Shown here: piece after piece, positions 1 to 8,846 of the stretch
Numbering within the stretch: the first letter of the stretch is position 1
Layout: each line of letters opens with the position of its first letter
NCBI GenBank assembly: GCA_011959805.1
Contig: BLMC01000027.1
Location: 1-34,385 of the forward strand
Direction of reading: 5' to 3'
Source of the DNA: Lachnospiraceae bacterium
Lineage (GTDB): Bacteria > Bacillota > Clostridia > Lachnospirales > Lachnospiraceae
DNA length: 34,385 nucleotides
The notes under the pieces: generated by a model
The model's database searches: none
Told to the model about the DNA's origin: nothing
What the model saw: only the letters and a program-made list of their open reading frames with translations
Translations under genes and position numbers: made by a program

Positions 1-805
1 TTTTTAAGGAAACGAGTGTGATATCCTGCCCGTAAATCTGCACATCTTCAGCACAATACTGCTTTTTATTTTTTTCATTGGCATCTTGTTCTTGAGGTTC
101 TATAAGTATCCCACTCTGATAAAAAATATGCAGTTCTTGATAAAATAAATCAAATGCTTCCTCCTCATTATCTGTATGAAATCGTAGAATATTACTCCAT
201 GACTGTGTTAATTTACAGGCGTATTTTAATTCAATCCATCGTTGGAATTCTTTCATAAAATTCCATATTGCATCTTCAAGACCCAAAATCTGCTCTTTTT
301 CCTCGACAACTTTTGGTTTTTTAAAAAATAATTTATCTGCCTGAAAACCAAGCAAATAACAATGTAACAAACAAAGCGATTTTGTGCCGAGATAACCTTT
401 GTAATCCACTCTAATTTCTTCCAAAAACTGAATAAGTTTTTGATATTTCTGTTGCATCTGCAATTTTTGAAATTCCAGTTTTGCATGCTTGTAAGTTGGG
501 TTCCGCTTTATAATATCTGCTAAAATTTTCTTTGCTATCGCTGTCTCTTTTTCCTGAATCAGATACATGGCATATTGAAATGCAACTTTATCATTATTGG
601 GATTTCCTTGGTATGCTAATGTTAAAAAATAATTGGCTAAATCAAATTGATTCAGCAAAAAATAGCATTCATATAGACGCGCATAAGTCTTAAAATGCTT
701 TTCAAGCAGAACGGATTTTAGATAATATTGGATTGCAGTTTCTATTTGATTATTTTCTCTACTTTCCTCTCCCTTGCAATAATAATAGTAACCATCCTTC
801 TTCAT
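1..805 (-). CDS. TPR-like repeat protein, 3' end missing
   Basis: An open frame runs from an ATG at 805 to the left edge without a stop (268 codons), so the C-terminus is outside the window. A TGA lies two codons upstream, and AAAGG about 10 nt upstream is a weak ribosome site. The N-terminal half reads as tandem helical hairpins with TPR-like spacing: segments such as AIQYYLKSVLLEKHF, ARLYECYFLLNQFDLANYF and AFQYAMYLIQEKETAIAKKI, each about 34 residues apart, with Ala, Tyr and Leu at packing positions. This suggests a protein-protein interaction scaffold. No signal peptide, membrane segment or catalytic motif is visible. The rest is Lys/Glu rich and unrecognised. It lies 69 nt downstream of the 154-residue gene on the same strand, so the two may be co-transcribed. 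The TPR call is from pattern only. Confidence 0.75.
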   Translation of the reverse strand, partial: MKKDGYYYYCKGEESRENNQIETAIQYYLKSVLLEKHFKTYARLYECYFLLNQFDLANYFLTLAYQGNPNNDKVAFQYAMYLIQEKETAIAKKILADIIKRNPTYKHAKLEFQKLQMQQKYQKLIQFLEEIRVDYKGYLGTKSLCLLHCYLLGFQADKLFFKKPKVVEEKEQILGLEDAIWNFMKEFQRWIELKYACKLTQSWSNILRFHTDNEEEAFDLFYQELHIFYQSGILIEPQEQDANEKNKKQYCAEDVQIYGQDITLVSLK

Positions 806-874
806 TTTTCATTAGCCTTTCCATCTTTTATCTACTATATTCTAATTGGAACTTGAAACAATGTCTTAACAATG

Positions 875-1339
875 TCAATTCTGCACAAGTGCAGAAAAAT
901 CATAGATATATTTTCCACAAGGTAACTGGGTGTTATCAAACACAGCTTTTATTTCTGGCATAGAGAAGTCAAAAGCCTCACTTGCCCATTGAATCGCGCA
1001 GGCTATCAATGCTTCATTTTGCATATCGCACGCGGAAAAATGAATACTTCGCAAAGTTATTAGGCAAGGATGATTTTCTACTGCGCGGGATATATTTGAA
1101 CGCACAAATTCTAATCCCTTGCAAAAACACAATACTTCCTCCGCTACCAACTGTTCGCTTTCTGGCCATGGCTGAAGCGATGGATAGAAATATAGATTGT
1201 CTGCAATTTGTATTATTTCTGTTTGAACTGGTCTTTTTGTCTCTGATAAAATCTTATATCCGGCTTCGAGTATAATGGCAATTCCCCATCTTTTAAGAAA
1301 TAACTTATATCTGCTTTGCTTCCATATAAATTCACGCAT
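875..1339 (-). CDS. hypothetical protein, 154 residues
   Basis: The ATG at 1339 is preceded by GAAGGAG at good spacing, which supports translation. I do not recognise a family. The product appears soluble: no signal peptide or hydrophobic segment, several Trp, Cys and aromatic residues, and a mixed alpha/beta look. It lies upstream of the TPR-like gene on the same strand and diverges from sdaAB, with about 97 bp between the two starts that must carry both promoters. It is probably cytoplasmic and may work with the TPR-like protein, but only the neighbourhood supports that. Confidence 0.6.
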   Translation of the reverse strand: MREFIWKQSRYKLFLKRWGIAIILEAGYKILSETKRPVQTEIIQIADNLYFYPSLQPWPESEQLVAEEVLCFCKGLEFVRSNISRAVENHPCLITLRSIHFSACDMQNEALIACAIQWASEAFDFSMPEIKAVFDNTQLPCGKYIYDFSALVQN

Positions 1340-1436
1340 CTTTTGCTCCTTCTATTTCTTTCTATTTTATGTTACAATAATTTTATCATAGCTATTGATT
1401 TAGAAACAAGTGTTTATAGGAAAAGAGGAAACATTT

Positions 1437-2114
1437 ATGGGATTTATCAGTATTTTCGATGTTTTAGGACCCAATATGGTTGGGCCTTCTAGTTCCCACA
1501 CAGCTGGGGCATGTTCAATTGCTCTCCTGGCTCATAAAATGTTAGATGAACCACCCAGTCAAGTAGAATATACCCTCTATGGCTCATTTGCAAGAACATA
1601 TAGAGGACATGGTACAGATCGCGCCCTTCTTGCAGGAGTTATGGGCTGTTCAACGGATGATATTCGCATCCCCCATGCCTACGAAATGGCCCAAGCACAG
1701 AATCTTACTTGGAAGTTTATCTGCAATGAAACAGAAACTGAAATCCATCCCAATACTGTAGATATTTACCTCACAGGAATCTCTGGAAAATCCATCTCTC
1801 TGCGGGGTGAATCCATTGGCGGCGGAAAAATCAGGATTGTAAGAATCAATGAAATTGAAGTGGATTTCTCAGGAGAAGATAACACATTAATTGTTGTACA
1901 TCGGGATTGTATTGGTATGGCTGCTCATATTACCAGTTGCCTCAGTCAACGAAACATCAATATTGCCTTTATGAAACTTTTTCGGGAAAACAAAGGCGAC
2001 CGGGCGTACAGCATCGTAGAGTTTGACAACAATGTGCCAGAAGATATCAAAGAAAAAATCTTAGAGAAAGAAGATGTAGAAAAAGTAATGCTAATTCAGG
2101 TGCGGGAGGGATAA
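1437..2114 (+). CDS. sdaAB: L-serine dehydratase, beta subunit
   Basis: This is the beta chain of the iron-sulfur L-serine dehydratase, which deaminates L-serine to pyruvate and ammonia in the cytoplasm. The N-terminal part carries the family pattern FDVLGPNMVGPSSSHTAGA, and the C-terminal third (LIVVHRDCIGMAAHITSCLS onward) is an ACT domain, usually an amino-acid-binding regulatory module. I chose the ATG at 1437, 225 residues, because AAGAGGAAACATTT places a ribosome site just before it. A GTG at 1410 would add nine residues and has no such support. The gene is followed one base later by the alpha-subunit gene, so the two are certainly co-translated. Two-chain serine dehydratases are typical of Firmicutes, while in E. 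coli the two parts are fused. Confidence 0.95.
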   Translation: MGFISIFDVLGPNMVGPSSSHTAGACSIALLAHKMLDEPPSQVEYTLYGSFARTYRGHGTDRALLAGVMGCSTDDIRIPHAYEMAQAQNLTWKFICNETETEIHPNTVDIYLTGISGKSISLRGESIGGGKIRIVRINEIEVDFSGEDNTLIVVHRDCIGMAAHITSCLSQRNINIAFMKLFRENKGDRAYSIVEFDNNVPEDIKEKILEKEDVEKVMLIQVREG

Positions 2115-2115
2115 A

Positions 2116-2991
2116 ATGATGAACTTTAAGAATGGAATAGAATTGTTGCGTTTATGTCAAGCAAATCAACTTCCTATTTCTGAAATTATGAAAATCAGAG
2201 AATGTGCGTTGGCAGAAACCACGGAGTCGGAACTAATCACGCGGATGAAAAAAGTTCTGGAAATTATGAAACACTCCGCAAAAACACCTATTGCACATCC
2301 GCATCCATCTATAGGTGGGCTAATTGGAGGGGAAGCTCAATTGGTAAACGAACATCGATTAACCGGGAAATCTCTTTGTGGCCCCCTCTTCTCCAAAGCC
2401 ATTTGTTATTCTTTAGCTGTGCTAGAGTCCAACAGTTCTATGGGACTAATTGTAGCTGCCCCCACCGCTGGCTCTTCTGGTGTTGTGCCAGGGGTTGTAT
2501 TATCCTTGCAGGAAGAGTATGACTTATCTGATGATGCATTGCTTCCCGCTTTATTTAATGCCAGTGCAATTGGTTATCTAGCTATGAGAAATGCTACAGT
2601 ATCTGGTGCTGTTGGAGGCTGTCAAGCTGAAGTAGGTATAGCTTCGGCCATGGCTGCTTCAGCTGCGGTAGAAATAATGGGTGGTACTCCTAAACAATGT
2701 CTTGATAGTGCCTCCATCGCCCTAATGAACTTGTTAGGTTTGGTCTGTGATCCTGTAGGTGGCCTAGTGGAATGTCCTTGTCAAATTCGCAACACAATTG
2801 GCGCCACCAATGCTCTGACTGCCGCAGAACTAGTGCTAAGTGGCGTAAAACAAATGATTCCCTTTGACGAGATGCTAGAGACAATGTACAATATTGGCAG
2901 ACGAATGGCACCTGAATTTCGTGAAACAGCCAAAGGAGGCTGTGCAGCAGCACCTTCTGTATGTGCCGCTTGCGCCACACCAATACTCTAA
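2116..2991 (+). CDS. sdaAA: L-serine dehydratase, iron-sulfur alpha subunit
   Basis: This is the catalytic alpha chain that pairs with SdaAB; the complex converts serine to pyruvate with a 4Fe-4S cluster rather than PLP. Visible hallmarks are the glycine-rich APTAGSSGVVPGV and AVGGCQAEVG segments and the Cys cluster CDPVGGLVECPCQIRN (C211, C220, C222), followed by a Cys-rich tail. The cluster assignment comes from family knowledge. At 291 residues the length is normal for a separate alpha subunit. GGGAGG at the end of sdaAB serves as its ribosome site; the adjacent ATG codons at 2116 and 2119 are both possible starts. The oxygen-sensitive cluster suits an anaerobe. Confidence 0.95.
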   Translation: MMNFKNGIELLRLCQANQLPISEIMKIRECALAETTESELITRMKKVLEIMKHSAKTPIAHPHPSIGGLIGGEAQLVNEHRLTGKSLCGPLFSKAICYSLAVLESNSSMGLIVAAPTAGSSGVVPGVVLSLQEEYDLSDDALLPALFNASAIGYLAMRNATVSGAVGGCQAEVGIASAMAASAAVEIMGGTPKQCLDSASIALMNLLGLVCDPVGGLVECPCQIRNTIGATNALTAAELVLSGVKQMIPFDEMLETMYNIGRRMAPEFRETAKGGCAAAPSVCAACATPIL

Positions 2992-3007
2992 TCTAATATC
3001 ATTAGAG
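2986..3007 (+). terminator. weak hairpin after sdaAA
   Basis: CTCTAAT (2986-2992) and ATTAGAG (3001-3007) form a perfect 7-bp stem with an 8-nt loop that overlaps the sdaAA stop codon. There is no proper T-run after it, so it may be only a weak terminator or mRNA 3' end. The next gene converges from the other strand. Confidence 0.3.
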
Positions 3008-3080
3008 CATATTTCTGGTACCTCTTAAATCTGTCAAAAAATGCACAAAACATTTTGGGAAAAACGGTTTGATAACGTCG

Positions 3081-3875
3081 TTACCCTAGTGCCACGTCCA
3101 GCACCATCATTACAACGAACCCGATAGCCACACCGATTGTTCCAATATTTGTATGTTCCCCTGCTTGCGACTCAGGAATCAGCTCTTCTACTACCACATA
3201 AATCATGGCACCCGCAGCAAACGCTAGAAAATACGGCAATAGTGGTATAATTAACCCCGCAAGTAAAATGGTCAACACTGCTCCAATCGGCTCCACCAAC
3301 CCTGAAAGCATACCATACGCAAACGCCTTCTTTTTTGAAGTTCCCTGACTCTTTAGCGGCATTGAGATAATCGCGCCTTCTGGGAAATTTTGTATTGCAA
3401 TCCCCAGCGCCAACGTGAATGCACCTGCCATTGTAATCTGTGCATCCCCTAACAATGCACCAGCAAACGTAACACCGACAGCCATTCCTTCTGGTATATT
3501 ATGCAACGTTACTGCAAATACCATCATGGTTGTCTTTTTTGCTTTCGTCCGAATACCTTCTGGTTTTTCTGTGTCAAGATGCAGATGTGGAATCACGCTA
3601 TCTAAAAGCAGCAAAAACGCCATTCCTAATATAAACCCAACTGCTGCTGGTATCCACGCAATTTTATTTTGCTCTGCTGCCATGTCGATTGCTGGTATTA
3701 ATAGTGACCAAACAGACGCCGCCACCATCACACCTGCTGCAAAACCCATCAGCAGTTTCTCAATTTTCTTGTTAATCTGGTTTTTCATAAAAAATACCAT
3801 AGCCGAGCCTAGCGTCGTCCCGATAAACGGTATCATCACTCCCGCCGCCACGCCGATATCCAGATTGATATCCAT
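3081..3875 (-). CDS. ZIP family divalent metal transporter
   Basis: A ZIP (ZRT/IRT-like) membrane carrier of the GufA/ZupT type, expected to move Zn, Fe or Mn ions into the cytoplasm. The 264-residue chain has about eight hydrophobic segments and the two family-defining metal-binding helices, HNIPEGMAVG and NFPEGAIIS. A His-containing loop (VIPHLHLD) lies between the third and fourth segments. I chose the ATG at 3875 because AAGGAGGAATTTAGC precedes it. An upstream start at 3959 would add 28 poorly fitting residues and reach into the inverted repeat. The gene is monocistronic and converges on sdaAA. The 24-bp inverted repeat about 80 bp upstream could be a metal-regulator operator. Which metal is carried cannot be read from the sequence. 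Confidence 0.9.
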   Translation of the reverse strand: MDINLDIGVAAGVMIPFIGTTLGSAMVFFMKNQINKKIEKLLMGFAAGVMVAASVWSLLIPAIDMAAEQNKIAWIPAAVGFILGMAFLLLLDSVIPHLHLDTEKPEGIRTKAKKTTMMVFAVTLHNIPEGMAVGVTFAGALLGDAQITMAGAFTLALGIAIQNFPEGAIISMPLKSQGTSKKKAFAYGMLSGLVEPIGAVLTILLAGLIIPLLPYFLAFAAGAMIYVVVEELIPESQAGEHTNIGTIGVAIGFVVMMVLDVALG

Positions 3876-3957
3876 GCTAAATTCCTCCTTTTTGTTCCCT
3901 ATTAATATATGTTTCGACGAAAAAACTGTGCAAATAGGATATAATATTCTATCAAAC

Positions 3958-3981
3958 AAGAGTTAGATATGTCTAACTCTT
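3958..3981. promoter_or_regulatory. perfect 10-bp inverted repeat, possible metal-regulator operator
   Basis: AAGAGTTAGA (3958-3967), spacer TATG, then TCTAACTCTT (3972-3981) is a perfect inverted repeat of 24 bp. It lies 83 bp upstream of the ZIP gene start, in the region where its promoter should be. The TTAGA...TCTAA core resembles DtxR/MntR-family operators in general shape. Assignment to a regulator is an inference from the metal-transport neighbour. Confidence 0.5.
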
Positions 3982-4144
3982 ATCAATATAACATACTCCT
4001 TTCTATTTTGCAACGATATCCATACTTCTTTTGTTATTTTGTAATCGTTTCGCCTTTCGATTCCTAGGATATTCTTTTCCTTTCATTAATTTGTGTACAA
4101 AATGCCATCTATACTACATGAAATAATATTAAATACAACTAGAT

Positions 4145-4171
4145 GTATACAGCACTAACTGTATGCTTTTT
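4145..4171 (+). terminator. orphan intrinsic-terminator-like hairpin
   Basis: GTATACAG (4145-4152), loop CACTAA, CTGTATGC (4159-4166) forms an 8-bp stem with one G-T pair, followed directly by TTTTT (4167-4171). It has the form of an intrinsic terminator on the plus strand, but no plus-strand gene lies upstream. A second stem, GGGCTTA (4174-4180) with TAAGTCC (4192-4198), follows. It may end a short RNA transcribed from upstream. Confidence 0.5.
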
Positions 4172-4252
4172 ATGGGCTTAACAGTAAATGCTAAGTCCTG
4201 TATAAACAGCAATCGTCGCTATAAATTTAAAAAGAATCCCCTCTTAAAAGAC

Positions 4253-4281
4253 TTGATGTATTTTACGGAAAAAGCTATAAT
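4253..4281 (+). promoter_or_regulatory. sigma-A-type promoter of first chemoreceptor
   Basis: TTGATG (4253-4258), 17 bp, TATAAT (4276-4281). The -10 is perfect and the -35 differs at two positions. Transcription would start about 90 nt before the ATG at 4377. Confidence 0.65.
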
Positions 4282-4376
4282 GATGTCATGTATCCTATAC
4301 CACGCTAACCAAAGAAATTGTTTTATAATAATTTTTATAACAATTTCTAACAACATCTGGAAGGAAGGTACGAAAA

Positions 4377-6254
4377 ATGAAAAAAATATTTACGCAGCGT
4401 TTGTTTCTCTACATGCTTGCCGCACTACTCATCACAATCACTGCCATCTTTGTGTTACAGACATTTGTCAGCCAGACAAGCAACACCGTCGCTAGTCTAG
4501 CAAAACTCGATGATGTCCGTTCAAAGCTTGCTGTCAATGAGACAAACATTGAACAGCTCACCGAGAATCTCAGTCAGGATAATCTAGCAAAAACAAGGGC
4601 TTTTGCTGATATGCTCGCTGCAGATCCATCTATCCGTGGAAATATAAAAAAGCTCAATGAAGTCAAGGACAGACTAATGGTCAATGAATTACATATCATT
4701 GATGCGAATGGCATCATCACCAACAGTACGATTGATGCTTACATTGGTTTTGATATGAAAAGTGGAGAACAGTCCAATGCTTTTATGGCCATTATCGACG
4801 ATCCTTCTATTGAAATTGTACAGGAACCTCAAACAAATGTGGCAGAAGGTATCGTTATGCAGTACGTCGGCGTTGCTAGAACTGACCAAAAAGGATTCGT
4901 GCAAGTTGGTGTGCGTCCAGAAGTATTAGAAAATATGCTTGCTGGAACAGAAATCTCTGTAGTATTGAGTCAGATTGATTTTGGCGAACAAGGCTATGTC
5001 TACGCAATTGATAAAACAAACGAATCAATTTTAGCGCATCCAAATTCTGCACTCATTGGAACTCCTGCCACGGATGCCGGATTTCCATCAAAATTTATTG
5101 GCAAAGGTAAAGCTGTAATCGATGGTATAAAAGGTTATTATATCGCTGAAGAATACAACAACCAAATTATAGGAACGTTCATGCCATCAAAGGAATACTA
5201 TTCTGGTCGTTTAAATCAAACTTTTGTGGTTTCCTTAAGTATGATTATCATATTCGGTGTATTGTTACTCATGATTAACCGCATGGTAGATGGCAAGATT
5301 GTACAGGGAATTAATCATATCTCCAACTCCATGCACGCAATTGCAAGCGGAAATTTTGAAATTACTGTACATGAAACTGGAAATCCTGAATTTGAAATGC
5401 TCTCCGACAGCATTAATAAAATGGTTCGGAGCATCTGCCAAAGCATCCAAGAAAACGAACAATTAATTACACAGCAAAAACAAGATATGGAACACAACCA
5501 ACTGCTTATCGAGAATGTCAAAAACGCCTGCGGCGAATTAAATCAGGTATCTGGAGAAACTCTTGAGAATGCGGACAATATTTATAATGGAACCGTAGAA
5601 CAAGAAACGGCTGTAGCAGACTTAAAGCAGATTATGCAGCAACTAACCTTGGAATTAAACAATAGTGTACAAGTTTCTACTAGCGTCACTGTTGAGACAG
5701 GAACCACATCAGAAAAAATTATCCAGACACAATCTCGCATGGAACTTCTGACGGACTCTATGCAAAAAATTAGTGATATGTCTATGGAGATTGAGAAAAT
5801 TATTGGTGAAATCAACTCGATTGCACAACAGACTAATATGTTATCTCTAAATGCTTCTATTGAAGCGGCAAGAGCTGGAGAGAAAGGAAAAGGCTTTGCT
5901 GTTGTTGCAACACAAGTCGGCGAACTTGCTACTAGAAGCGCACAAGCAGCCAAAGAGACTAGAGAACTAATTATGAACTCTATTAATGCAGTCGAAAGTG
6001 GACGCCAGGTTACAGACCAAACAGTGGAAGCATTTGACATTGTAGTAGAAAACATTCAAAAAACCAATCAAAGTATCGAGACTGTCACAGGAATGGTTCG
6101 TCAGAATGTAAATATTGTTTCGGATGCTGTCCGCCAGATTGAACGAATTTCTGGCGTGGTAGAGGAAAATGTCCGAATATCGCAAAATACAAAACAAGTG
6201 TCCTCAAATATGGCAGAAATTACGGAGAAGTTATTAGGCATTGTAGCACAGTAA
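4377..6254 (+). CDS. methyl-accepting chemotaxis protein, double-Cache type sensor
   Basis: A transmembrane chemoreceptor of 625 residues that would signal to CheA/CheW. Order of parts: TM1 at about residues 9-31; an extracytoplasmic sensor of about 240 residues with Cache-like features ([14 protein letters not shown], then [16 protein letters not shown]); TM2 at about 282-300; a HAMP linker; and the coiled-coil signalling domain. The conserved hairpin tip is at about 478-520 ([20 protein letters not shown], then [13 protein letters not shown]). AAGGAAGG lies 8 nt before the ATG. Cache sensors usually bind small molecules such as amino acids or carboxylates, but the ligand cannot be inferred. 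The sensor differs completely from the next two receptors, so this gene is not part of their duplication. No C-terminal CheR-docking pentapeptide is seen. Confidence 0.95.
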   Translation: MKKIFTQRLFLYMLAALLITITAIFVLQTFVSQTSNTVASLAKLDDVRSKLAVNETNIEQLTENLSQDNLAKTRAFADMLAADPSIRGNIKKLNEVKDRLMVNELHIIDANGIITNSTIDAYIGFDMKSGEQSNAFMAIIDDPSIEIVQEPQTNVAEGIVMQYVGVARTDQKGFVQVGVRPEVLENMLAGTEISVVLSQIDFGEQGYVYAIDKTNESILAHPNSALIGTPATDAGFPSKFIGKGKAVIDGIKGYYIAEEYNNQIIGTFMPSKEYYSGRLNQTFVVSLSMIIIFGVLLLMINRMVDGKIVQGINHISNSMHAIASGNFEITVHETGNPEFEMLSDSINKMVRSICQSIQENEQLITQQKQDMEHNQLLIENVKNACGELNQVSGETLENADNIYNGTVEQETAVADLKQIMQQLTLELNNSVQVSTSVTVETGTTSEKIIQTQSRMELLTDSMQKISDMSMEIEKIIGEINSIAQQTNMLSLNASIEAARAGEKGKGFAVVATQVGELATRSAQAAKETRELIMNSINAVESGRQVTDQTVEAFDIVVENIQKTNQSIETVTGMVRQNVNIVSDAVRQIERISGVVEENVRISQNTKQVSSNMAEITEKLLGIVAQ

Positions 6255-6274
6255 AAATTATATATAGGAATTTT

Positions 6275-6311
6275 AATATGCGTGGCCTGCTTATTGTAGA
6301 CCACGTATATT
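6275..6311 (+). terminator. hairpin after first chemoreceptor
   Basis: AATATGCGTGG (6275-6285) pairs with CCACGTATATT (6301-6311) over 11 bp with one G-T pair and a 15-nt loop. It starts 20 nt after the stop codon. There is no T-run, so termination efficiency is uncertain; it may stabilise the mRNA 3' end. Confidence 0.4.
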
Positions 6312-6571
6312 AATAATACAATTATTGGAAAGTAAATTGTAAAAATATATTGCAGAATAGTAGTACGTGTCAGTTCACTTAAAAAAATACATAAAATAAA
6401 CACAAAACAAAAGAAATATATGCCAAAAATATTGGACAAATGTTATAAATAGTTATATAATTCACTATATATAATTTATCTTGCACACAGAAAATTCCTT
6501 GCCTAGTTTATATAACGCAGAAGAACAGATAATTATATTGTACTATATTAAAAGTAAGGAGAACGAAAATC
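6312..6571 (+). other. leader and promoter region of second chemoreceptor
   Basis: AT-rich and gene-free. It contains the TTGGAC/TATAAT promoter at 6432-6461 and a leader with the landmarks TTCCTTG, GCAGAAGAA and AGTAAGGAG. These recur in the same order upstream of the third chemoreceptor (8695-8826), so promoter and leader were duplicated together with the gene. Confidence 0.65.
6432..6461 (+). promoter_or_regulatory. promoter of second chemoreceptor
   Basis: TTGGAC (6432-6437), 18 bp, TATAAT (6456-6461). The same pair with the same spacing occurs at 8695-8724 before the third receptor, which supports it as functional. Confidence 0.6.
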
Positions 6572-8281
6572 ATGTTAAAAAAACTCAATAATTTACAAAT
6601 CAGAGACCGACTCACCAGAGCTTTCATTACTGTTGCGGTCATTCTAACTACTGTCTCTGCAATCGTCCTAATCACCATGATTGTAATGTCACGAATCTAT
6701 GCCTCTACTCTAACTAACTATGGATTTGCTCAGGGTGATATTGGTAGAGCAATGACACAGTTTGCAGACTCTCGCTCCGCAATGCGCGGTGTTATTGGTT
6801 ATGACGAGCCAGATGCAATCCAGAGGATATTGTCAGACCATGACTCTTATAAATCTGAGTTCATCAAAGAATTTGACAAACTTGAATCTAGTATGATTAC
6901 TGAGGAAAATAAAAAACTATACAAAGAAATAGACGACCAACTTGATGACTATTGGGCTTTTGAGCAGGAAATCCTTGACCAAGGAGCCACTACTGACAGA
7001 GCGCAGTGTAAGTTGGCGCAGGATAAGGCACTGAATGAGCTGGCACCTATGTACAATGAAATCTATAATGATTTGACACAGATTATGGAAATCAAAGTTG
7101 ATAAGGGACAGAGCATGTCTAATATCCTTGCCATTATCATTATTATTTTGACAGTCACTATTGTTATTGTTATTGCTGGATCCATTATCTTCGCCCTAAG
7201 CCTTGGTCGAAACATCGCAAATGGTATTGCAATACCTCTCGATCAGCTTAAAGCACGTTTGGATATTTTTGCAAAAGGTGATCTTTCGTCACCGTTTCCA
7301 ACTGTTGAGACAAAAGATGAGTTGGCAGATATGGTTCAAGTTACTACCAATATGGCTGCTGCCCTTCAATTTATTATTCATGATGTAGCAGATATCCTAG
7401 ATAAAATGGCTGCTGCTGATTTTACAGCCTCAAGTACAGACAAATCAAAATATCTCGGTGAATTTGAGGCAATTTTAACTGCAATGGGACTGCTCAAAAA
7501 ACAGATGGCGGAGACATTACAGGCAGTCAACGATGCTTCCAATCAAGTAGCTGCAGGTGCAAGTAATCTGGCAGATGCTTCTCAAAACCTTGCGGAGGGT
7601 GCTACTGATCAGGCTGGCGCAGTGGAGGAAATGCAGGCAACTATCACAACTATCTCCGACGATATTCGAGCAACCGCAAACAATGCGGGCGAATCCTACA
7701 ATCAGGCACGCACCTACGCTGACGAGGCAGAACGTAGCCACAGAGAAATGAAAGCAATGATGGATGCAATGTCTCGTATCAATGATGCATCCCAACAAGT
7801 TGGAAATATTATCTCTGAGATTGAAGATATTGCATCACAGACAAACTTACTTTCCTTAAATGCTTCCATTGAAGCGGCAAGAGCTGGGGAAGCTGGAAAA
7901 GGATTTGCTGTTGTAGCGGATCAGATTCGTCAACTTGCAGAGCAAAGTGCAAACTCTGCTGCCGAAACCAGAACCTTGATTGAAACTTCGCTGAGTGCAA
8001 TTGCAGATGGCAGCAAGACTGCCGATATTGTAAACGCCTCTATTGATCGTGTAGTGGAAGGAATTGAACGAATTGCAAGTTCTGCTAAGACAATTAGCGA
8101 AACCGCAAATGAACAAGCAGAAGCGATGAAACAAACTGAGCTTGGTGTCAGCCAAATTTCAGAAGTAGTCCAGTCAAATTCTGCGACTGCACAAGAGGCC
8201 TCTGCTACAAGTGAAGAACTATCAGCGCAAGCAATGACATTGGATTCCTTAATCAGCAAATTTAAGTTGCCAAATATCTAA
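6572..8281 (+). CDS. methyl-accepting chemotaxis protein, four-helix-bundle type sensor
   Basis: A chemoreceptor of 569 residues. TM1 is at about 17-40. The short sensor of about 140 residues is all-helical and fits the 4HB_MCP class ([20 protein letters not shown] near its start). TM2 is at about 184-209 ([19 protein letters not shown]), followed by HAMP and a methylated-helix domain with the signalling tip at about 415-455 ([20 protein letters not shown], then [13 protein letters not shown]). AAGGAG lies 10 nt before the ATG. It is closely related along its whole length to the receptor at 9293-11002, with the same length, the same first residues ([14 protein letters not shown]) and nearly identical signalling domains. 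Differences concentrate in the sensor, so the two may detect different ligands. Confidence 0.95.
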   Translation: MLKKLNNLQIRDRLTRAFITVAVILTTVSAIVLITMIVMSRIYASTLTNYGFAQGDIGRAMTQFADSRSAMRGVIGYDEPDAIQRILSDHDSYKSEFIKEFDKLESSMITEENKKLYKEIDDQLDDYWAFEQEILDQGATTDRAQCKLAQDKALNELAPMYNEIYNDLTQIMEIKVDKGQSMSNILAIIIIILTVTIVIVIAGSIIFALSLGRNIANGIAIPLDQLKARLDIFAKGDLSSPFPTVETKDELADMVQVTTNMAAALQFIIHDVADILDKMAAADFTASSTDKSKYLGEFEAILTAMGLLKKQMAETLQAVNDASNQVAAGASNLADASQNLAEGATDQAGAVEEMQATITTISDDIRATANNAGESYNQARTYADEAERSHREMKAMMDAMSRINDASQQVGNIISEIEDIASQTNLLSLNASIEAARAGEAGKGFAVVADQIRQLAEQSANSAAETRTLIETSLSAIADGSKTADIVNASIDRVVEGIERIASSAKTISETANEQAEAMKQTELGVSQISEVVQSNSATAQEASATSEELSAQAMTLDSLISKFKLPNI

Positions 8282-8307
8282 ATAATACATAATATTTTAA
8301 GCAAATC

Positions 8308-8342
8308 AAAAGGGCAGTTGCGTTTTAAGCGGCTGCTTTTTT
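8308..8342 (+). terminator. intrinsic terminator of second chemoreceptor
   Basis: GCAGTTGC (8314-8321) and GCGGCTGC (8329-8336) pair over 8 bp with two G-T pairs and a 7-nt loop, followed by TTTTTT (8337-8342). It begins about 30 nt after the stop codon. Confidence 0.75.
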
Positions 8343-8690
8343 GATGTCGTTTGGTGGCAATGCTTATCTTTATTGTTTTTATAAATGCATTGATTATTTT
8401 TTCTCCAATACTTTTCAATCTCTTTTTTCAGAATATTGTACTTTTTTATCTTAACTCTTTGTAGGTAATATTTAAGTGTTTTTGATTTCTGTTTTCTTAA
8501 CTTATATGAGTATTTCTCCACGGTACACCACAGAGAAGAAATTGCACAAAGATGTTGTATCTTCTGTTGACTGGCTGTCCTATAAAATTAAATATACAAA
8601 ATGCCTTATATGAGCAAATTCCCAACACCATTTTATATATTTAATTTTGCAGAGTTAAACGGTTATCTTCAATTTGTAATATCTTCTAAA
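8343..8690. other. gene-free stretch with AT-rich inverted repeat
   Basis: No credible gene. The only structure I can support is the 13-bp inverted repeat at 8584-8648. The base composition is very AT-rich, which allows chance open frames on both strands. Confidence 0.5.
8584..8648. repeat. perfect 13-bp inverted repeat with 39-bp centre
   Basis: AAAATTAAATATA (8584-8596) is the exact reverse complement of TATATTTAATTTT (8636-8648). Only A and T are involved, so chance is possible. The 65-bp unit has the form of a very small inverted-repeat element or a long-loop hairpin. It lies just before the duplicated promoter of the third chemoreceptor. Confidence 0.4.
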
Positions 8691-8694
8691 AATA

Positions 8695-8724
8695 TTGGAC
8701 AAAAGAAATAAGTAGTTGTATAAT
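8695..8724 (+). promoter_or_regulatory. duplicated chemoreceptor promoter
   Basis: TTGGAC (8695-8700), 18 bp, TATAAT (8719-8724), matching the promoter at 6432-6461 in hexamers and spacing. A transcript from here would reach the third receptor only after about 560 nt. Confidence 0.6.
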
Positions 8725-8817
8725 TTTAATATATATCATTTCTTTTGAGCACAAAAATTCCTTGTCAATCTAAAAATGTGCAGAAGAAATAAATAGTAGG
8801 TCTACTATATCACTAAG

Positions 8818-8825
8818 TAAGGAGG
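8818..8825 (+). promoter_or_regulatory. stranded Shine-Dalgarno of third chemoreceptor
   Basis: AAGGAGG within AGTAAGGAGG matches the position and context of the working site before the second receptor (AGTAAGGAG). It is followed by AAAATC, as in the second copy, but then by AGG rather than ATG. The real start codon lies about 465 nt further on. Confidence 0.6.
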
Positions 8826-8846
8826 AATTTAAAAACTAAAATCAGG

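Larger units (their letters stand above)
3876..4376. other. divergent intergenic region between ZIP gene and first chemoreceptor
   Basis: These 501 bp contain no credible gene. They hold the 24-bp inverted repeat near the ZIP gene, a terminator-like hairpin plus a second hairpin at 4145-4198, and a sigma-A-type promoter at 4253-4281 for the chemoreceptor. The stretch 3985-4140 is AT-rich and I see nothing definite in it. Confidence 0.6.

Noticed and set aside
3415..3966. 183-codon plus frame opposite the ZIP transporter
   Set aside because: Antisense to conserved transmembrane helices; its Ile/Ala-rich sequence is a mirror of the ZIP codons.
8306..8521. 71-codon minus-strand frame rich in Lys and Tyr after the second chemoreceptor
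   Set aside because: It starts with GTG without a ribosome site, overlaps the terminator of the plus-strand gene, and its composition is what AT-rich DNA gives by chance.
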